A stretch of DNA of 64,000 nucleotides from Porphyrobacter sp. TH134 (GCF_002855495.1 NZ_PKRO01000010.1:1-64000), one strand, 5' to 3'. Positions 17,154 to 26,372 are shown, counted from the first letter of the stretch. Notes: generated from the sequence alone by a model not told the origin. Program-made: numbers and translations.

Positions 17154-17277
17154 TAGCGAGCGGAGCGAAGCAATCCATGATCGGCCGGTTCCAGTTGCGA
17201 AAAAGGTCTGTTGATGGATTGCCGGGTGACACTTTGTGTCGTCTGCGACTCCGCCTGCGGCTCCTCGCAATGACGAC
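17154..17277. repeat. dispersed palindromic repeat, copy 1
   Basis: Two half-elements related by inversion: GAGCGGAGCGAAGCAATCCA near 17157 and TGGATTGCC with CTCCTCGCAATGACG near 17215-17277. The same words recur at 26267, 28407 and 62566. It fills the gap between the alcohol dehydrogenase and the SDR and has no coding sequence of its own. Confidence 0.7.
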
Positions 17278-17292
17278 GCGGTGATCTTGAAC

Positions 17293-18087
17293 CTACTTCG
17301 GCGGCATACGAATGGCCCCGTCCAGCCGGAACTGGTGCCCATTGATGTAGCTGTTGCGGGCAATCTCCAGCACGAGGCTGGCAAATTCCTCCGGCTCGCC
17401 CAGACGCTTGGGGAAGGGGACGGAGGCGTTCAATTGCGCCCACATCGGCGGGTTGCGGTCTTTCATTCCCAGCATCAGCGGGGTGGCAAAGATGCCCGGC
17501 ATGACCGAATTCACGCGGATGCCCATATCCATCAGATCGCGCGCCATCGGCAGGACCAGCCCGTTCACCCCGGCCTTGCAACTGCCATAGATCACCTGAC
17601 CGATCTGCCCGTCCTGCGCGGCCACGCTGGCGGTGAGGATGATGCAGCCGCGCTCGCCATCATCGTTGACCGCTTCTGCATTGGCCATCCCCAGCGCCGA
17701 GATGCTGGCAACGCGGTAGCTGGCGACCAGAATGCCCTCGGCCCCGAAGGCGTAATCTTCGGTGGAGAGGCGCTTGAAAGCGCCCGCTTCCTTGTCCCAC
17801 CCCAGAGTCTTGCCGCGCCGGCTCGCCATCGCGCAATGCAGCGTCACGCGTTCCTGCCCGTGGGCGGCGCGCGCCGCGGCGAAACCAGCCTCGACGGAGC
17901 TCTCGTCCATGATGTCGACATGGTGGAAGGTGCCGCCGATCGCCGCTGCGTGGGCCTCACCCGCTTCGTCGTTGATGTCGAAGATCGCGACCTTCATGCC
18001 GGCGTCGGCAAAGGCCTTTGCGCTCGCCTTGCCCAGCCCGCTCGCGCCGCCGGTGACCACGGCGGCCATGCCCGGTTCGATTTTCAT
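17293..18087 (-). CDS. SDR-family oxidoreductase
   Basis: 264 residues with an N-terminal cofactor motif T-G-G-A-S-G-L-G-K, an Asp (F-D-I-N) after strand two favouring NAD, and catalytic Ser plus Tyr-x3-Lys in I-L-T-A-S-V and I-Y-G-S-C-K. The sequence is near the type II 3-hydroxyacyl-CoA dehydrogenase group, which would suit fatty-acid or steroid-like substrates, but this is not certain. ATG 18087 follows AGGAGAGGACATCC. It is divergent from the PhoX gene and separated from the alcohol dehydrogenase by repeat copy 1. Confidence 0.88.
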   Translation of the reverse strand: MKIEPGMAAVVTGGASGLGKASAKAFADAGMKVAIFDINDEAGEAHAAAIGGTFHHVDIMDESSVEAGFAAARAAHGQERVTLHCAMASRRGKTLGWDKEAGAFKRLSTEDYAFGAEGILVASYRVASISALGMANAEAVNDDGERGCIILTASVAAQDGQIGQVIYGSCKAGVNGLVLPMARDLMDMGIRVNSVMPGIFATPLMLGMKDRNPPMWAQLNASVPFPKRLGEPEEFASLVLEIARNSYINGHQFRLDGAIRMPPK

Positions 18088-18255
18088 GGATGTCCTCTCC
18101 TGCTTGTCTTTTGCCCAAGGCTAAGCCCATCGGCGGGCCTGCGCCAGCTGTTCAATTGAGGCATGGCAATTGAGGCAGGCGTCAATCGGCAAGCGCGCCT
18201 GTCCGCCCGGATGAAAGGCTTGCCGCGCTGGAGGCTGGCCAGTAAACCGCCGGGC

Positions 18256-19620
18256 ATGATCCCGGCCCCCCACTTTGCACCCGACCGCCGCCGCTTTCTT
18301 GGCGCGACCGCCACAGCTTTTGCCGCGCTTGCCGCCAGCGGCTGCGTGACGCGCGGCGCGCCTGCGGGCTCGGCCCGTACAGCCACCAGCGGGTTTACCG
18401 GTTACGGCGCGCTCGTGCCCGACCCGGCCGGCCTGCTCGATCTGCCTGAGGGTTTCTCCTACCGCGTGATCTCGCGCCTTGGCGATGCAATGGACGATGG
18501 CGGCACCGTGCCAGACCGCGCCGACGGGATGGGGTGCTTCGATCTGGGGAACGGCGAGATCGCACTGGTCCGCAATCATGAGCTGCAACCGCGCCACGAT
18601 GCGGGCGGGCCGATCGCCAAGGGCTTTGGCAAGCGGAATGGCGAATTCGTGCCCGGCGGCACCACCACCATTGTGCTGGACGCCCGAACGCTCGCCGTGA
18701 AACGCCAGTTTCGCAGTCTTGGCGGCACGATCCGCAATTGTTCGGGCGGGGTAACGCCGTGGGGCAGCTGGCTGACCTGCGAAGAGGCGCCGACGGGCCC
18801 CGGGCAGCCCTACGGCGAAGGGCTGGAGCGCGATCACGGCTGGGTGTTTGAAGTCCCGGCGTCGGCGCGCGGGCTGGTTGATCCGGTGCCACTGACGGCA
18901 ATGGGCCGTTTCAATCACGAAGCGGCGGCCGTCGATCCGGCGACCGGCTATGTCTACATGACCGAGGACCGCGACGACGGGGTCCTGTATCGCTTCGTGC
19001 CCAAGACGCCGGGCCGCCTGGCCGAAGGCGGGCGCTTGCAGGCGATGGTTGTCGAAGGGCTGGCCGACACCCGCAACTGGCACAGCCCGGCCATGCCGGT
19101 GGGCAGGCCCTATGCGGTGCGCTGGGCCGATCTCGACGCGGTCGATGCGCCCAAGGACGATTTGCGCCAGCGCGCCGCCGCCAAGGGCGCCGCGCTGGTC
19201 GCGCGCGGGGAAGGCCTGCACATGGGGGTGAGCCGCGGCGCCAGCGAAGTGTTCGCCTGCTGCACCAGCGGCGGCGCGAAGCAATTGGGGCAAATCCTCA
19301 AGCTGACCCCAGGGCTGGCTGGCGAGCCTGACACGGTCGAGCTGTTCTTCGAAAGCGAAAGCAAGGCCCAGTTCGATTACGGCGACAACCTGACCGTGGC
19401 GCCCAACGGCCACCTGATCGTGTGCGAGGATCAATATACCGATGTGGTCGATAACCACATTCGCGGCATCACGCCCGCCGGGCAGGCTTACACGCTGGCG
19501 CGGCTGACGGCACAGACGGAACTGGCTGGCGCGTGTTTTGCGCCCGATGGCAAGACACTGTTCGTCAATGCCTATGGGCCCGCAGCGACACTGGCAATCA
19601 CGGGGCCGTGGGCGGCGTGA
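18256..19620 (+). CDS. PhoX/DUF839-family protein with Tat signal
   Basis: About 454 residues. The N-terminus has a twin-arginine motif D-R-R-R-F-L-G, a hydrophobic stretch and Leu-Ala-Ala-Ser-Gly-Cys that could be a lipobox. The body contains the DUF839 signatures R-N-H-E, a C-S-G-G-V-T-P-W-G-S-W-L-T-C-E-E block and F-N-H-E-A-A. In PhoX, an extracytoplasmic phosphatase, this Glu-rich block binds Ca and Fe. Whether this copy is a phosphatase is unproven. ATG 18256 gives a normal-length Tat n-region; in-frame starts at 18211 and 18163 exist, with no decisive SD. Confidence 0.85.
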   Translation: MIPAPHFAPDRRRFLGATATAFAALAASGCVTRGAPAGSARTATSGFTGYGALVPDPAGLLDLPEGFSYRVISRLGDAMDDGGTVPDRADGMGCFDLGNGEIALVRNHELQPRHDAGGPIAKGFGKRNGEFVPGGTTTIVLDARTLAVKRQFRSLGGTIRNCSGGVTPWGSWLTCEEAPTGPGQPYGEGLERDHGWVFEVPASARGLVDPVPLTAMGRFNHEAAAVDPATGYVYMTEDRDDGVLYRFVPKTPGRLAEGGRLQAMVVEGLADTRNWHSPAMPVGRPYAVRWADLDAVDAPKDDLRQRAAAKGAALVARGEGLHMGVSRGASEVFACCTSGGAKQLGQILKLTPGLAGEPDTVELFFESESKAQFDYGDNLTVAPNGHLIVCEDQYTDVVDNHIRGITPAGQAYTLARLTAQTELAGACFAPDGKTLFVNAYGPAATLAITGPWAA

Positions 19621-19630
19621 TCGCCTAGGC

Positions 19631-20194
19631 GTGGACGGGTTTCTCATCGCCTTGCTGCTGGTGTTCGCGCTGGCCACCGGCGGGCGCGATCAGCGGATGG
19701 TGGCGCAATGGGCCAGCGCGCTGCACCGCAGCCCGGCGTTGCTGGTGGTTGCAGCGCTCTCGGCCTGCCTCAGTGCTGGCGCGATGGCGTGGGTGGGGGC
19801 CGAATTTGCCGCCTTGCTGCCGCGCCGCGCCGCGCAGATGCTGGTGGCCTTTGCCCTGGCTGTGGCGGCGATCGAACTGGCGCTGCCGGTGCGGCTTACA
19901 TCACCGCAAGAGCCGACCCGTTCGCTGGGCGCACTTTTCGTGGTGCTGCTGGCCCGCCAAGTCGGCGATGGGGCGCGTTTTGCTGTCTTCGCGCTGTCGG
20001 CGTGGACAGTGGTTCCGCTGACCGCGGGTCTGGGCGGCGCGCTGGGCGGCGCGGCGGCCGTCACGCTGGGATGGTCGGTGGGGAGTGCAAGTCTGGCACG
20101 CTGGCCGCTGACCAAGCTGCGCTGGGGACTGGCTGCGTGTCTGGCCGTTGCGGCGCTGTTCGTCGGGCTTGATGCCCGCTTTGCCGCAGCCTGA
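19631..20194 (+). CDS. membrane protein resembling GDT1/TMEM165 (UPF0016)
   Basis: 187 residues, mostly hydrophobic, with about six membrane segments arranged as two halves. Each half begins with a degenerate version of the E-x-G-D-K/R motif of GDT1 cation transporters: A-T-G-G-R-D-Q near residue 16 and R-Q-V-G-D-G-A-R near residue 110. The first acidic residue of both motifs is missing, so Mn/Ca transport is doubtful. GTG 19631 is used because hydrophobic sequence starts immediately after it, 10 bases past the PhoX stop. Function tentative. Confidence 0.55.
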   Translation: MDGFLIALLLVFALATGGRDQRMVAQWASALHRSPALLVVAALSACLSAGAMAWVGAEFAALLPRRAAQMLVAFALAVAAIELALPVRLTSPQEPTRSLGALFVVLLARQVGDGARFAVFALSAWTVVPLTAGLGGALGGAAAVTLGWSVGSASLARWPLTKLRWGLAACLAVAALFVGLDARFAAA

Positions 20195-20318
20195 CCGCAG
20201 GCCGACGTCAGCAATTGCACCTGTCATGAAACATTCGCGCGTTTTGGCAGTTTAACCCGGCGACACTGATGCGCCGCGCGGTTTTTCGCGTGCTGCCGAA
20301 GACCCACAGGAGCTTATC

Positions 20319-20780
20319 ATGGCCAAGGCCGAAACCAATTCCAAAACCGCGCTGATCGCTGAACTCAACGGCCTGCTGGCCGATCACTTTGCGCTGTTCA
20401 TCAAAACCAAGAATTTCCATTGGCACGTGAAGGGCCCGCGCTTTCACGATCTGCACCTGTTGTTCGACACGCAGGCCCTCGAAGTGCGCGACCAGATCGA
20501 TCTGATCGCTGAGCGTGTGCGCAAGCTCGACGCGGATACGCTGACCTCGATCGGTACGATGGGCAAGCACACCAAGATCAAGGATCAGGACAGCACCACG
20601 CTGGCCGCCGAAGACATGATCGCCGAATTGCTGAACGACAACGAGACCGTGATCGCGCGGTTGAAGGGCATGAAGGATCTGGCCGAGCAGGCGGGCGATA
20701 ATGCCACCGACGGGCTGCTGGATGACTGGACCGACATGGCCGAACAGCGCGCATGGTTTTTGCGCTCGCTGCTGGCCTGA
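20319..20780 (+). CDS. dps: Dps-family DNA-binding ferritin
   Basis: 153 residues, normal Dps size. The inter-subunit ferroxidase site is visible in F-H-W (His34), L-H-L-L (His46) and E-V-R-D (Asp58) with following acidic residues. Dps dodecamers store iron, consume hydrogen peroxide and protect DNA in stress or stationary phase. A Lys-containing flexible N-terminus may bind DNA. ATG follows CAGGAGCTTATC. The 124-base gap upstream holds no gene and should contain the promoter; a strong terminator follows, so it is monocistronic. Confidence 0.95.
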   Translation: MAKAETNSKTALIAELNGLLADHFALFIKTKNFHWHVKGPRFHDLHLLFDTQALEVRDQIDLIAERVRKLDADTLTSIGTMGKHTKIKDQDSTTLAAEDMIAELLNDNETVIARLKGMKDLAEQAGDNATDGLLDDWTDMAEQRAWFLRSLLA

Positions 20781-20804
20781 TCGGGGCGCATAGCTATCCA
20801 TACC

Positions 20805-20843
20805 GCGCCGCCCCCATCCGCCATTGATGGGGGCGGCGCTTTT
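20805..20843 (+). terminator. rho-independent terminator after dps
   Basis: Perfect 14-base arms GCGCCGCCCCCATC and its complement, 7-base loop, then TTTT. It ends only a few bases before the first possible start of the phosphogluconolactonase gene, which must therefore use readthrough or a promoter overlapping this hairpin. Confidence 0.9.
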
Positions 20844-20858
20844 GCTATGCCCGGCGCC

Positions 20859-21473
20859 ATGCAAAACGTCACCATGTTCGAAGCCGCCGATCAGGCGCGG
20901 GTTGCTGACTGGCTTGCTGACAGGCTTGCCGGATCGGGTGCCGTCACCTTGCCCGGCGGATCGACGCCGTTTCCGATACTCGCCGAAGTGATCCGCCAGG
21001 GCGGCGTGCAATGGAACGGGTGGGAGGTCTGGCCGAATGACGACCGGATCGTGCCCGAAGACCACGAAGCCTCCAACACCGGCAAGCTGCGCAGCCTGCT
21101 GGAGCCGGTGGGGGCGCGGATTGTCGCTTTGAACGAAGACGCCGCGCCGCCGCACTTTGCGCTCACCTGGCTGGGCATGGGGCCGGACGGGCATATTGCC
21201 TCGCTCTTTCCCAACACCGATCCCGCGATTGACGCGCCTGACGCCGTAGCCCGCCTGACCCCTGATCCGCTGCCCGCGCATGCGCCGTTTGACCGGATCA
21301 CGCTGACGATCCCCGCGCTTGTCCGAACCGATGCCATCCTGTTCACGCTCGGCGGTGCGGCGGACAAGCGGGCGGTCTTCGCCGCAGCGATGCGGGGCGA
21401 GCACGATTTTCCGGTTGCCCGCCTGCTGCGCGCCGCGCGCGACCGCGATATCCCCGTAACGGTCTTTGCCTGA
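20859..21473 (+). CDS. pgl: 6-phosphogluconolactonase
   Basis: About 204 residues of the 6PGL/NagB-like fold that hydrolyses 6-phosphogluconolactone in the oxidative pentose-phosphate and Entner-Doudoroff pathways. Family marks are L-P-G-G-S-T-P near residue 30, a W-P-N-D-D-R segment, and L-G-M-G-P-D-G-H-I-A-S-L-F-P. The length is slightly shorter than many 6PGLs (about 230). ATG 20859 is chosen over 20847, which abuts the dps terminator, and 20874 is also possible. zwf and edd are not nearby. The stop is four bases before the NUDIX gene. Confidence 0.88.
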   Translation: MQNVTMFEAADQARVADWLADRLAGSGAVTLPGGSTPFPILAEVIRQGGVQWNGWEVWPNDDRIVPEDHEASNTGKLRSLLEPVGARIVALNEDAAPPHFALTWLGMGPDGHIASLFPNTDPAIDAPDAVARLTPDPLPAHAPFDRITLTIPALVRTDAILFTLGGAADKRAVFAAAMRGEHDFPVARLLRAARDRDIPVTVFA

Positions 21474-21477
21474 CCCC

Positions 21478-21951
21478 ATGGTGCAGTGGCTTCCCGCCCC
21501 GCTCCACCGCGCCCTGCTGCCGCTGGCGCACCGGGTGCGGCACCATTGGCGGCGCTGGCGCAAGGCGCCGATCGCCGGGGTCAGCGTGATTGTGACCAAT
21601 CTTGGCGGCGATGTCTTGCTGCTCAGGCATTCCTACGGTCCGGCGGTGTGGAGCCTGCCCGGCGGCGGGCTGGGTCGCGGCGAGGCTCCGGAAGCCGCCG
21701 CCCGGCGCGAAGTGCGCGAGGAACTGGGGGTGGATCTGGCGCGGATCGAATGTGTCGGCATGCTGGAGGAAGTGCTGTCGGGCAGTCCGCACACGGCCTA
21801 CATCTTTACCGGCATGTGTGACCGCCAACCGCAGCCGGATCGCCGAGAGGTTATCGAGGCGCGGTTTTTCCCCTCCCACTCCCTGCCTGAACCGCTGGGC
21901 CGAACCACCCGCACCCGGATCGCGGCATGGCGGGCGCGGGGGACGGGGTAA
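21478..21951 (+). CDS. NUDIX hydrolase
   Basis: 157 residues. The Nudix box is complete: G-G-G-L-G-R-G-E, seven residues, R-E-V-R-E-E-L-G-V (about residues 62-85), which binds the metal ions used to cleave nucleoside-diphosphate-X substrates. An N-terminal basic segment (R-H-H-W-R-R-W-R-K) precedes the fold. The substrate cannot be predicted. ATG 21478 lies four bases past the pgl stop, implying co-transcription. Confidence 0.9.
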   Translation: MVQWLPAPLHRALLPLAHRVRHHWRRWRKAPIAGVSVIVTNLGGDVLLLRHSYGPAVWSLPGGGLGRGEAPEAAARREVREELGVDLARIECVGMLEEVLSGSPHTAYIFTGMCDRQPQPDRREVIEARFFPSHSLPEPLGRTTRTRIAAWRARGTG

Positions 21952-22022
21952 AAGCCGACCGCAATTGCGTTTGTGCTGAGCCTGTCGCAGCGCCGTCCTT
22001 CGTGATGTCGCGCGAACGGGTT

Positions 22023-23156
22023 CTACAACAAACTGAGCTGCGCTTCGTCGCGCGGCGGTTTCTCTTCCTCGGCCCCTTCCAGATTGCCCAGCGTCAGTCC
22101 CATCAGCCGGATAGGACCGCGCAAGGGCAGCTCGGCTTCCAGCAGCGCCCGGGCCAGCGCGGCAAAGGCATCCTTGCCGCTGACGTAATCGGGCAGCGAT
22201 GTGCTACGGGTCATGATCTGGAAATCGGTGAACTTCAGTTTCAGGGTGACTGTGCGGCCCTTCGCGCCGGCGGCCTCGATCCGGTCCCACACGATGCCGA
22301 TAATGGTTTCCAATGTCTCGCGCAGCGCCGCGCCGCTGCCGATGTCTTCGGAGAACGTCCGCTCCCCGCCGACCGACTTGCGCACCCGGTGGGCGGCGAC
22401 GGCCCGCAGATCGATGCCGCGGGCGGCGCGGAACAGGTAATCGGCCATGCTGCCGAAATGCGCGCGCAGAAAGGCGATGTCCTTGGCGGCAAGGTCCGCG
22501 CCGGTGGCAATACCAAGCTTCTGCATCCGCTCCTCGGCCTTGGGGCCGACCCCGTGAAAGCGGCGGATCGGCAGGCCTGCTACAAATTCCGCGCCCTCGC
22601 CGGGCCGGATGACGCATAACCCGTCAGGCTTGTTCTGGTCGCTGGCCAGCTTGGCGAGGAACTTGTTGTAGCTTACCCCCGCGCTCGCGGTCAGCCGGGT
22701 CTTGGCACGGATTTCCTGCCGGATCAGCTGCGCAATGCGGGTCGCGCTGCCGATGCCCAGGCGGTCTTCGGTGACATCGAGATAGGCCTCGTCCAGGCTC
22801 AGCGGTTCGATGATGGGCGTGTAATGTTCAAACACCCGGCGGATCTGGCGGCTGGCTTCCTTGTAGGCATCAAAACGCGGGCGCACGAAGATGAGGTCGG
22901 GGCACAATCGCTGCGCGGTGACAGAGGGCATGGCGCTGCGGACCCCAAACTTGCGGGCCTCATAGCTGGCGGCGGCCACCACCCCGCGTCCGCCCGATCC
23001 GCCGACCGCGACCGGCTTGCCCTGCAGCGCCGGATCATCGCGCTGTTCGACGCTGGCAAAAAAGGCATCCATATCAACATGGATGATCTTGCGCAGGCCC
23101 GGCTGATCCGGCGGCAAGACCGCGTTATCATCGGATCGGGGCGGCGTGCTGGCCAT
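22023..23156 (-). CDS. dinB: DNA polymerase IV (DinB)
   Basis: 377-residue Y-family translesion polymerase. Palm-domain catalytic acids are in H-V-D-M-D-A-F-F (Asp28) and S-L-D-E-A-Y (Asp121-Glu122). Helix-hairpin-helix and little-finger regions follow, with S-V-G-G-E-R-T-F typical of DinB. The C-terminus ends QLSLL, a beta-clamp-binding motif. It bypasses lesions at the cost of fidelity. No clear LexA box was found in the short divergent gap to the MFS gene, so SOS control is not shown. Confidence 0.95.
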   Translation of the reverse strand: MASTPPRSDDNAVLPPDQPGLRKIIHVDMDAFFASVEQRDDPALQGKPVAVGGSGGRGVVAAASYEARKFGVRSAMPSVTAQRLCPDLIFVRPRFDAYKEASRQIRRVFEHYTPIIEPLSLDEAYLDVTEDRLGIGSATRIAQLIRQEIRAKTRLTASAGVSYNKFLAKLASDQNKPDGLCVIRPGEGAEFVAGLPIRRFHGVGPKAEERMQKLGIATGADLAAKDIAFLRAHFGSMADYLFRAARGIDLRAVAAHRVRKSVGGERTFSEDIGSGAALRETLETIIGIVWDRIEAAGAKGRTVTLKLKFTDFQIMTRSTSLPDYVSGKDAFAALARALLEAELPLRGPIRLMGLTLGNLEGAEEEKPPRDEAQLSLL

Positions 23157-23284
23157 GGCGTGTCAAATAGAACCTTCCTGCCCGCGAAGGAACTGTTGCT
23201 GGAACAATTCAGTCTGCACACGATTTTGTGCATATGCGAAAAGAACAGTGGTCATCGGGTGAACCCCTCGGCAAAGGGCCGGCC

Positions 23285-24556
23285 ATGCCTGCCGCAACTG
23301 CCCCTTCGATGCCGCTCCGCAAGGCTGTCGGTGATACCGAGCTGTTGTGGATGATGGCGATGCTGATGGCGCTCAATGCCTTCGGGATTGATGCGATCCT
23401 GCCGGCGCTGGATGCGCTCGCGGCGGATCTTTCGGTTGGCGGCAATGATCGGCAATTCGTGATCGGTGTCTTTCTGCTGGCGGGCGGCATCGGTTCGCTG
23501 GTGCCGGGCGCCCTGGCTGACCGCTTCGGGCGGCGGCCGATCCTGCTGGGGTCGGTCGCGGTTTACATCGTGCTGTCGGTCCTCAGCGCGATTGCGCCGA
23601 CCTATGATGCGCTGATTGCGGTGCGCGCGGTGCAGGGCTTCTTTGCCGCCGGTATCGTTGCGCTGCCGCCGGCGATCATCCGTGACCGGGTGGGCGGCGA
23701 CAAGATGGCCCGCATGATGAGCCTGATCTTCGTGATTTTCCTGATGGTGCCGGCCGTTGCGCCCAGCATCGGTCAGGCCATTCTTCAATTCGGCAGCTGG
23801 CGCGCGATCTTCGGTGCGATGGCGGTGCTGGGGGTGCTGATGGGCACGTGGGTGTTCGTCCGCCTGCCCGAGAGCCTGACGGACGAGAACCGCCAGCCGA
23901 TCCACTTGCGCACCATCGGCGCCAACATGACCCGCGCGCTCGCCCTGCCGAGCACCGCCGGCTACGTCATCGGATCGGCGCTGGTGTTTGGCGCCTTGTT
24001 CGGCTTCATCAATTCCTCGCAGCAATTGATCTCCGAAACCTTTGGTGCAGGCGACATCTTCCCGATGATCTTTGCGATCTGTGCCGGGTCGATGGCGCTG
24101 GCGAGCTGGTCGAATTCGCGCATCGTCGAACGCTTTGGCGCGCGCCGGGTGAGCCACACCGCGCTGTTCGCCTTCATCGCGGTGAGCGCTGCGCAAGTGA
24201 TGTTTGCCTTCCAGCCCGAAGAACAGCTGTGGGTGTTCGTCCCTCTGATGGCGATCAACATGGCACTGCTGGGCTTTATCGGCAGCAATTTCGGCGCGAT
24301 TGCGATGAACCCGTTCTTCAATATCGCGGGCGCGGCAAGCTCGGCCCATGGGTTTGTCCGCATGACGATGGCCGCCGTGCTGGGCGGGGCGATCGGTTAC
24401 GCCTTCGATGGCACCGCGCGCCCGCTGGCGCTGGCGCTGCTGGCGGCGGGCCTCGTGTGTCTGGTGCTGGTGCTGCTGAGCGAGAAGGGCAAGCTGTTCG
24501 GGCCGTCGGATGCGGACATGGCCGAAGGACAGAAAGTCTCGAAGGCGTTTGAATAG
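23285..24556 (+). CDS. Bcr/CflA-type MFS drug-efflux transporter
   Basis: About 423 residues with 12 predicted membrane helices. The MFS loop motif G-A-L-A-D-R-F-G-R-R-P-I-L-L-G follows helix 2, and the motif A-V-Q-G-F-F-A-A is in helix 4. N-A-F-G-I-D-A-I-L-P-A-L in helix 1 is characteristic of the Bcr/CflA (DHA1) subfamily that extrudes bicyclomycin, chloramphenicol and similar compounds. ATG 23285 is preferred: AAAGGG lies six bases upstream. In-frame ATGs at 23228 and 23234 remain possible. Substrate not predictable. Confidence 0.88.
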   Translation: MPAATAPSMPLRKAVGDTELLWMMAMLMALNAFGIDAILPALDALAADLSVGGNDRQFVIGVFLLAGGIGSLVPGALADRFGRRPILLGSVAVYIVLSVLSAIAPTYDALIAVRAVQGFFAAGIVALPPAIIRDRVGGDKMARMMSLIFVIFLMVPAVAPSIGQAILQFGSWRAIFGAMAVLGVLMGTWVFVRLPESLTDENRQPIHLRTIGANMTRALALPSTAGYVIGSALVFGALFGFINSSQQLISETFGAGDIFPMIFAICAGSMALASWSNSRIVERFGARRVSHTALFAFIAVSAAQVMFAFQPEEQLWVFVPLMAINMALLGFIGSNFGAIAMNPFFNIAGAASSAHGFVRMTMAAVLGGAIGYAFDGTARPLALALLAAGLVCLVLVLLSEKGKLFGPSDADMAEGQKVSKAFE

Positions 24557-24697
24557 TCCCTCCCCGTTGCGAAGCAATGGGGAGGTGGCGCGCGCCGCAA
24601 GCGCGTGACGGAGGGGTAGTCCTCCGCCACCATACCCCTCCGAGCAAGGCCTGACGACCTTGCCCAGCTCCCCATTCCGTTGGAACGGGGAGGGACT
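24557..24697. repeat. REP-like palindromic repeat block
   Basis: Starts with CCCTCCCCGTTGCG and ends with the matching AACGGGGAGGGAC, so the whole 140 bases form a large imperfect inverted repeat. It contains inner hairpins (GCGCGCCGCAAGCGCG; TACCCCTCC paired with GGAGGGGTA). It separates two convergent genes and reaches the stop of the carboxylase beta gene. The G-rich core is shared with the elements flanking the DUF559 gene. Confidence 0.75.
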
Positions 24698-26249
24698 AGG
24701 TGTCCGCAGCCAACCGCCGCCACGCCAGCCCGGCAAATTCGCACAGCAGCGGGCGGGTGTCGCGGGGGTCGATGATGTCCTCGACATTGAAACGCTCGGC
24801 GCTGCGGAAGGGTGAAGTGACCTTGGCCAGCCGTTCGCGGATCTCCTCCAGCAGCGCCTGCGGATCGTCTGCGGCCTCCAGCTCCGCCTTGTAAGCGACC
24901 TCCAAGCCGCCCGCGATGGGCAGGCTCCCCCAATCGCCTGAGGGCCAGCAATAGCGGTATTGATACCGGTCGGCATTGCTCATCGCGCTGCCTGCAATGC
25001 CATAGGCGCGGCGCAGCACGATGCTCGCGAGCGGCACCGTGGCGCGGTAGATCGCGTTCATCGCATTGACGCCGTAGCGGATCGTCCCCGCCATCTCCGC
25101 CTCGCGCCCGATCATGAAGCCGGGGTTGTCGACCAAGTGGACGATGGGCAGGCGGAACTGGTCGGCAAGGCGGACGAAGCGTTCGACCTTCTCGCTGGTT
25201 TTGGCCTCCCATGATCCGCCGAGGTAGCTGGGATCGCTGGCGATAACGCAGACCGGCCAGCCATCGAGCCGCGCCAGCGCGGTGATCGCGGCGCGGCCCC
25301 AGTGCTTGCCGATCTCGAACACGGTGCCGTGATCGAACACCATGTCAAGGCAGCGGCGCATCGAATAGACCTGCTTCGCGTCACGGGGGACGAGGCTGAG
25401 CAACGCCTCCTCGCGCCGGTCGGCGGGATCGTCGCAGGCGGAACGCCGCGCGGGCTGGCCGACATATTCGGGCATGAAGCTCAGGAAATGCCGCGCCCGG
25501 GCGAAGGCTTCGGCCTCGCTGGCGACCTCGTCATCGACCACCCCGTTGCGGGTGTGGATCGCACTGCCGCCGAGCGCTTCCTTGGCCTCTTCGTGATTGG
25601 CCGCGCCGCCCTTGTAGGCCTCGCCCAGCCCATCGACCACGGCAGGGCCAGCGGCGAAGATTTGGCTGAGGCCCTTGACCATGATCGAATAGTGGCTGGC
25701 AACCGTCCGCGCCGCGCCGAGGCCCGCTGTCGGCCCCAGCGCCAGCGCCACCACCGGCACGGTGTCGAGGTTGGTCACCACATCGCCCCAGCCGGGCACG
25801 GCGGGGATATAGGTCGCGCCGATCTGTTCGAGCGTTTTGACGCTGCCGCCGCCGCCCGTGCCGTCGATCATACGGATGATGGGCAGCTTCATCTGATGCG
25901 CCATCATCTCGGCCTGCACCATCTTGCGCGCGATGCCTGCATCCGCCGCGCCGCCGCGGATGGTGAAGTCGTCGGCGGTGGCAACGACCGGGCGGCCATT
26001 GATGGTGGCCTTGCCGAACAGGAAGGGGGCGGGGGTGACGCTTTGCAGGTCACCGTTCGCATCATATTTGGCGCTACCTGCGATCTTGCCGATCTCGCGG
26101 AAGGAGCTTTCGTCGCACAGCGCCGCGAGCCGCGCGCGGGCATCCATCTTCCCGCGCCCGTGTTGCCGCGCAACCTTGTCCGCGCCGCCCATCTGCTCGG
26201 CCAGCGCCTCGCGCGCGCGCAGTTCTTCGAGTTCCTTGGCCCAGGTCAT
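24696..26249 (-). CDS. acyl-CoA carboxylase, carboxyltransferase (beta) subunit
   Basis: 517 residues of the PccB/MccB-type carboxyltransferase that moves CO2 from carboxybiotin to an acyl-CoA. It has both crotonase-like halves. Oxyanion-hole glycines are visible in D-G-T-G-G-G-G-S near residue 125 and in the second half at N-P-G-F-M-I-G-R. The partner alpha subunit lies just upstream on the same strand. Substrate (propionyl-, methylcrotonyl-, geranyl-CoA or another) cannot be settled. ATG 26249 follows GGGAGAGGGATCGGAA; an in-frame extension would only translate the upstream repeat. Confidence 0.9.
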   Translation of the reverse strand: MTWAKELEELRAREALAEQMGGADKVARQHGRGKMDARARLAALCDESSFREIGKIAGSAKYDANGDLQSVTPAPFLFGKATINGRPVVATADDFTIRGGAADAGIARKMVQAEMMAHQMKLPIIRMIDGTGGGGSVKTLEQIGATYIPAVPGWGDVVTNLDTVPVVALALGPTAGLGAARTVASHYSIMVKGLSQIFAAGPAVVDGLGEAYKGGAANHEEAKEALGGSAIHTRNGVVDDEVASEAEAFARARHFLSFMPEYVGQPARRSACDDPADRREEALLSLVPRDAKQVYSMRRCLDMVFDHGTVFEIGKHWGRAAITALARLDGWPVCVIASDPSYLGGSWEAKTSEKVERFVRLADQFRLPIVHLVDNPGFMIGREAEMAGTIRYGVNAMNAIYRATVPLASIVLRRAYGIAGSAMSNADRYQYRYCWPSGDWGSLPIAGGLEVAYKAELEAADDPQALLEEIRERLAKVTSPFRSAERFNVEDIIDPRDTRPLLCEFAGLAWRRLAADT

Positions 26250-26266
26250 TTCCGATCCCTCTCCCT

Positions 26267-26353
26267 CGTCATTGCGAGGCGACGCAGTCGCCGCGGCAAT
26301 CCAGAGCACCTCGCGAACCGCTCTGGATTGCTTCGCTGACGCTCGCAATGACG
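26267..26353. repeat. dispersed palindromic repeat, copy 2
   Basis: Begins CGTCATTGCGAGG and ends GCTCGCAATGACG; inside are GGCAATCCAGAG and CTCTGGATTGC. The whole forms a long stem on either strand. It lies between the carboxylase subunits. Read in frame it yields a spurious N-terminal extension of the beta subunit. Confidence 0.85.
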
Positions 26354-26372
26354 AAAAAGGGAGGGCTGCATT

